Assembly (NCBI GenBank): GCA_016932015.1
Contig: JAFGDQ010000026.1
Location: forward strand, 1 to 34,137
Source of the DNA: Spirochaetota bacterium
GTDB taxonomy: Bacteria; Spirochaetota; UBA4802; JAFGDQ01
DNA: 34,137 nt
Reading direction: 5' to 3'
Positions within the stretch are counted from its first letter, which is position 1; each line of letters begins with the position of its first letter. Shown here one piece after another: positions 31,500 through 34,137 of this stretch. The translations under genes and the position numbers were made by a program. Under the pieces are notes generated by a model that saw nothing but the letters and a program-made list of their open reading frames with translations, was not told the origin of the DNA and did no database searches.

Positions 31500-31695
31500 T
31501 TTTTCTCCCGGATTAAATCCAAAGCTGAAACCGGCTTACGGACTTATCACTAATACAGACAATATGTCCTCTATCAAAAAAATTCAAATATTTTTATTTG
31601 TATTATTTAATATTGATTGAAACAGTATTTAAATCAAGCATTTTTCAAATTATCAAAAAAGCTTAAATAATGCCGGTTCTCTATTTTTATTTTGT

Positions 31696-33942
31696 TCATA
31701 CATAAGTATTTGAAGGAAAAAGCCGGTTGAACAAAGCCATAATCTGGTTTTTATTATACGGCTTTTTAATACTATCCGTAAAGTCATATTCTGCCGGATT
31801 TGAAATAACCGGATCATCCGAATAGCCGCTTGAAGCAATTACTTTTACATTTTTGTCGATATTGCGTATTTCCCGAATTGCCTCCTTTCCGCCAATTCCT
31901 CCGCGAACTGTAAGATCAAGAATAACCGCTTTAAACTGATTATTTTCGGTAAATGAATCGGTAAAAGCTTCAATTGCTCTTGCTCCATCAAGCACAGTTA
32001 CCACCTCATACCCCATTTCTGTCAGCATAATACGGGTAATATCCAGCATCAAAACTTCATCATCCATTACAAGAACCCGTCCGCTGCCGTGATGGGAAGT
32101 AGTATCATCAGTAAATGGAGCCGTAACCTGATTTGATGAGGCAGGAATCAATATATGGAAAGCTGTACCTTTGGCCTGTCCCGAGTTGACGCTTATATCA
32201 CCTCCGTGTTTTTTAATAATGGAATAAGCAGTTGTAAGACCCAAACCATTTCCCTTCTCTTTGGTTGTAAAAAACGGGTCAAATATACTTTGTATTATTT
32301 TAGATGGAATGCCTGCTCCTGTATCAACAAAGGAAATCTTTACATAATTTCCCTCAGATAATCCAGGATTATCATCATCCTTTAATTCAACATTTTTTGC
32401 AGTAATAGTAATGACTCCGCCTGATGGCATTGCCTGCTGGGCATTTATTGTCAAATTATCAATAACCTGGCTAATCTGATTTTCATCAAAATCACACAGC
32501 CAGAGGTCTTCATCTATATTAAAAATACTTTCAATATTTGAACCGCTTAAGGAAAATTTAACCGCTTCCTTAAGAAGCGGTACAAGCGATGCGGTCTTTT
32601 TTACAGGAGAGCCTCCTCTTGAAAAAGTAAGCAGCTGCTGAGTAAGGTCTCTTGACCTGTTAAGACCATTTATACTCTTTTCAAGATAACCTGCAATTTC
32701 TGAATTTTTTGAGCAGGATGCCAGGGCAAGGTCAATGTATCCGAATATAATGCCCAGAAGATTATTAAAATCATGTGCAATGCCTCCGGCGAGAACTCCA
32801 AGAGAATCAAGACGCTGAGTCCTGCTCAAATATTCTTCAGTACGTTTTGCCTGAGTCAGATCAGTAGATACGCTCAGCATGGCATCCTTCCCTTCCCACC
32901 TGATTGCCCTGGCATACACCTGAAGGGATTTTTCAGATCCATCTTTACATATATGTGTTATCTCAAAACTTGCATTTCCTGTTTCAATATATTCACGAAC
33001 ACGAACACTGTGGTTTTCAATATTTTTTTCCTTTTCAAGATCCCATATATTGATTTTCATAAATTCTTCTTTTGAATAACCGTATGTCCTGAAACACTGC
33101 TCATTGGCATAAAGTATATTTCCCATATTATCAACAATTATAATATTGGCAGGCGCCAGATCAGCAAGGCTCCCCAGAGAACGTATCTTTTCACCGCTGC
33201 GTTTAGAATGGGTTATATCCAGGGCAGCGAATGTAACACCCAGAGAAAGATCATTAGTATCTATCGGACTTGAGCTGAGCAGAACGTCTATAATCTCGCC
33301 ATTCTTTTTCCTGAACTTTGTTTCAAGAGTACCGGTTATACCGCTGCTAAGCTGTTCGCAGTTAACCCGGCCTGCACTTTCGTATTCAGTGTCTTCGAGA
33401 TATAACTGCGAACCATCCTTTTCAAGCAGTTCTTCACGTGTATATCCCACCATTTTACAAAAATAATTATTTACATCTTTCAGTATTCTGTCTGCGACTA
33501 CACCAATACCTATTGGAGCAGCGCGAAAAATACTCTGTATTTTATTTACGTTTTCCTGAAGTTCCTCTTTCGCTTTTATGTAATCAGTAATATCCGATAT
33601 TACAGCAAAGTAATAATCTTTATCATCAATTTTTATCAGGCCCGTACTTGCTTTCACATGTTTCAAGGATCCGCCTGCAATACGGTGTATAAAATGAAAA
33701 TGCTTCTTTTTTTCAGTAGACAGTCTGGTAATTTCAATACGGAGATCACGTGCCGGAAGAGTATCAATATCAAACATTGTTTTACTTGTAATTTCTGCCC
33801 TGGACCAGCCGTAGAAATGGCAAGCAGACGGATTTGCGTCAAAGATACTGCCGTCTTCAGGATCGATAATCAGCATAACAGCAGCACTGTTTTCGAAAAG
33901 ATACATATAGTCTATGCTGTTCTCTTTTACCGTCTTTCCCAT
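31696..33942 (-). CDS. PAS-domain hybrid histidine kinase
   Basis: A soluble sensor kinase without membrane segments. Counting from an upstream in-frame GTG at 33954 there are three PAS domains (about 16-127, 135-250, 262-372), a HisKA domain with GIAHDFNNLLG (phosphorylated His394), an HATPase with N box NLTINAQQAM and G boxes DTGAGIP, TTKEKGNGLGL, and a C-terminal receiver (625-746) with acidic pair DDE, phosphoacceptor Asp680 in VILDLTVRGG and Lys731 in KKPY. Cytoplasmic PAS input suggests redox, oxygen or small-ligand sensing; no cofactor residue is obvious. I use the ATG at 33942; neither start has a good ribosome binding site. No separate output regulator is visible in the window, so the receiver may pass phosphate onward elsewhere. 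Confidence 0.9.
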   Translation of the reverse strand: MGKTVKENSIDYMYLFENSAAVMLIIDPEDGSIFDANPSACHFYGWSRAEITSKTMFDIDTLPARDLRIEITRLSTEKKKHFHFIHRIAGGSLKHVKASTGLIKIDDKDYYFAVISDITDYIKAKEELQENVNKIQSIFRAAPIGIGVVADRILKDVNNYFCKMVGYTREELLEKDGSQLYLEDTEYESAGRVNCEQLSSGITGTLETKFRKKNGEIIDVLLSSSPIDTNDLSLGVTFAALDITHSKRSGEKIRSLGSLADLAPANIIIVDNMGNILYANEQCFRTYGYSKEEFMKINIWDLEKEKNIENHSVRVREYIETGNASFEITHICKDGSEKSLQVYARAIRWEGKDAMLSVSTDLTQAKRTEEYLSRTQRLDSLGVLAGGIAHDFNNLLGIIFGYIDLALASCSKNSEIAGYLEKSINGLNRSRDLTQQLLTFSRGGSPVKKTASLVPLLKEAVKFSLSGSNIESIFNIDEDLWLCDFDENQISQVIDNLTINAQQAMPSGGVITITAKNVELKDDDNPGLSEGNYVKISFVDTGAGIPSKIIQSIFDPFFTTKEKGNGLGLTTAYSIIKKHGGDISVNSGQAKGTAFHILIPASSNQVTAPFTDDTTSHHGSGRVLVMDDEVLMLDITRIMLTEMGYEVVTVLDGARAIEAFTDSFTENNQFKAVILDLTVRGGIGGKEAIREIRNIDKNVKVIASSGYSDDPVISNPAEYDFTDSIKKPYNKNQIMALFNRLFPSNTYV

Positions 33943-34043
33943 TGCCTGATACACATTATATAAAATTTATATTAATTTTAAAAAAATTATATAAAGTTAC
34001 ATATCAAGTATTTTTTTAAAAAAAAATTTCAACCTTATTATAT

Positions 34044-34100
34044 TACCAATTTTTTGGTAGCGTTTTTTTAAAGAGACCTGCTCAGTCAAGACATCTCTTT
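34044..34100 (+). other. Two small hairpins at the window's right end
   Basis: TACCAA TTTT TTGGTA (34044-34059) is followed by GCGTTTTTTT, terminator-like on the plus strand although no plus-strand gene precedes it here. AAAGAGA (34070-34076) then pairs with TCTCTTT (34094-34100) around 17 bases. No gene is visible in 33955-34137. Confidence 0.35.
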
Positions 34101-34137
34101 ACGACTTAATCTATAAATTTCAAGTATAATGACTTGA

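Noticed and set aside
1..34137. tRNA, rRNA, CRISPR array, insertion sequence or prophage signals
   Set aside because: No cloverleaf-like segment, regular spacer repeats, transposase, integrase or terminal repeats were seen in any gap on either strand.

Overview
The window reads as a dense, AT-rich (roughly one third G+C by eye) stretch of a diderm bacterial chromosome with 30 protein-coding genes, no RNA genes, no insertion sequence and no CRISPR array. Relaxed lipoboxes (FLNC, LFSC), FecR and SH3 lipoproteins, many signal peptides, an OmpA/PD40 protein, PilZ and CheW-type signalling and several lineage-specific unknowns suggest a spirochaete or a related uncultured diderm. That placement is an inference from style, not from a marker gene.

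Layout: (1) 43-2610, plus strand: three unrecognised genes, one tail-anchored and one secreted. (2) 2607-6898, minus strand, read right to left: SH3 lipoprotein, RluB-type pseudouridine synthase, SPOR protein, then a promoter-like site and a tight set of N-acetylglutamate-synthase-like GNAT, PilZ protein and a DapF homologue with both catalytic cysteines changed to serine. (3) 7198-11783, plus strand: a cell-envelope set (amidase, GerMN protein, polysaccharide deacetylase, M23 peptidase) and a PHP phosphoesterase ending in a strong terminator. (4) 11836-15148: two secreted proteins of unknown role, each with an EF-hand-like loop, flanking a FecR lipoprotein. (5) 15228-25413, minus strand, read right to left: a giant protein with three CheW-like domains, a membrane segment and a LysM domain, two unknowns, PgeF/YfiH, an HD phosphohydrolase, a nucleotidyltransferase/phosphomannomutase-like fusion and an M20 peptidase. 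(6) 25556-28855, plus strand: a tetrapyrrole operon (HemX/CcsA-like, HemA, AhbD/NirJ-like radical SAM), followed by an outer-membrane barrel and a very strong bidirectional terminator. (7) 29973-33954, minus strand: OmpA/PD40 protein and a PAS hybrid histidine kinase.

The common theme is envelope construction and sensing: peptidoglycan cutting (amidase, M23, SPOR, LysM, PgeF, OmpA-C), surface sugar activation and c-di-GMP or chemotaxis-type signalling. The items I consider most worth a second look are the CheW-CheW-CheW-TM-LysM protein with its two unknown neighbours, the Ser/Ser DapF homologue, the heme operon with palindromes at its promoter and its hemA/radical-SAM junction, and several perfect hairpins that straddle stop codons without a U tract.
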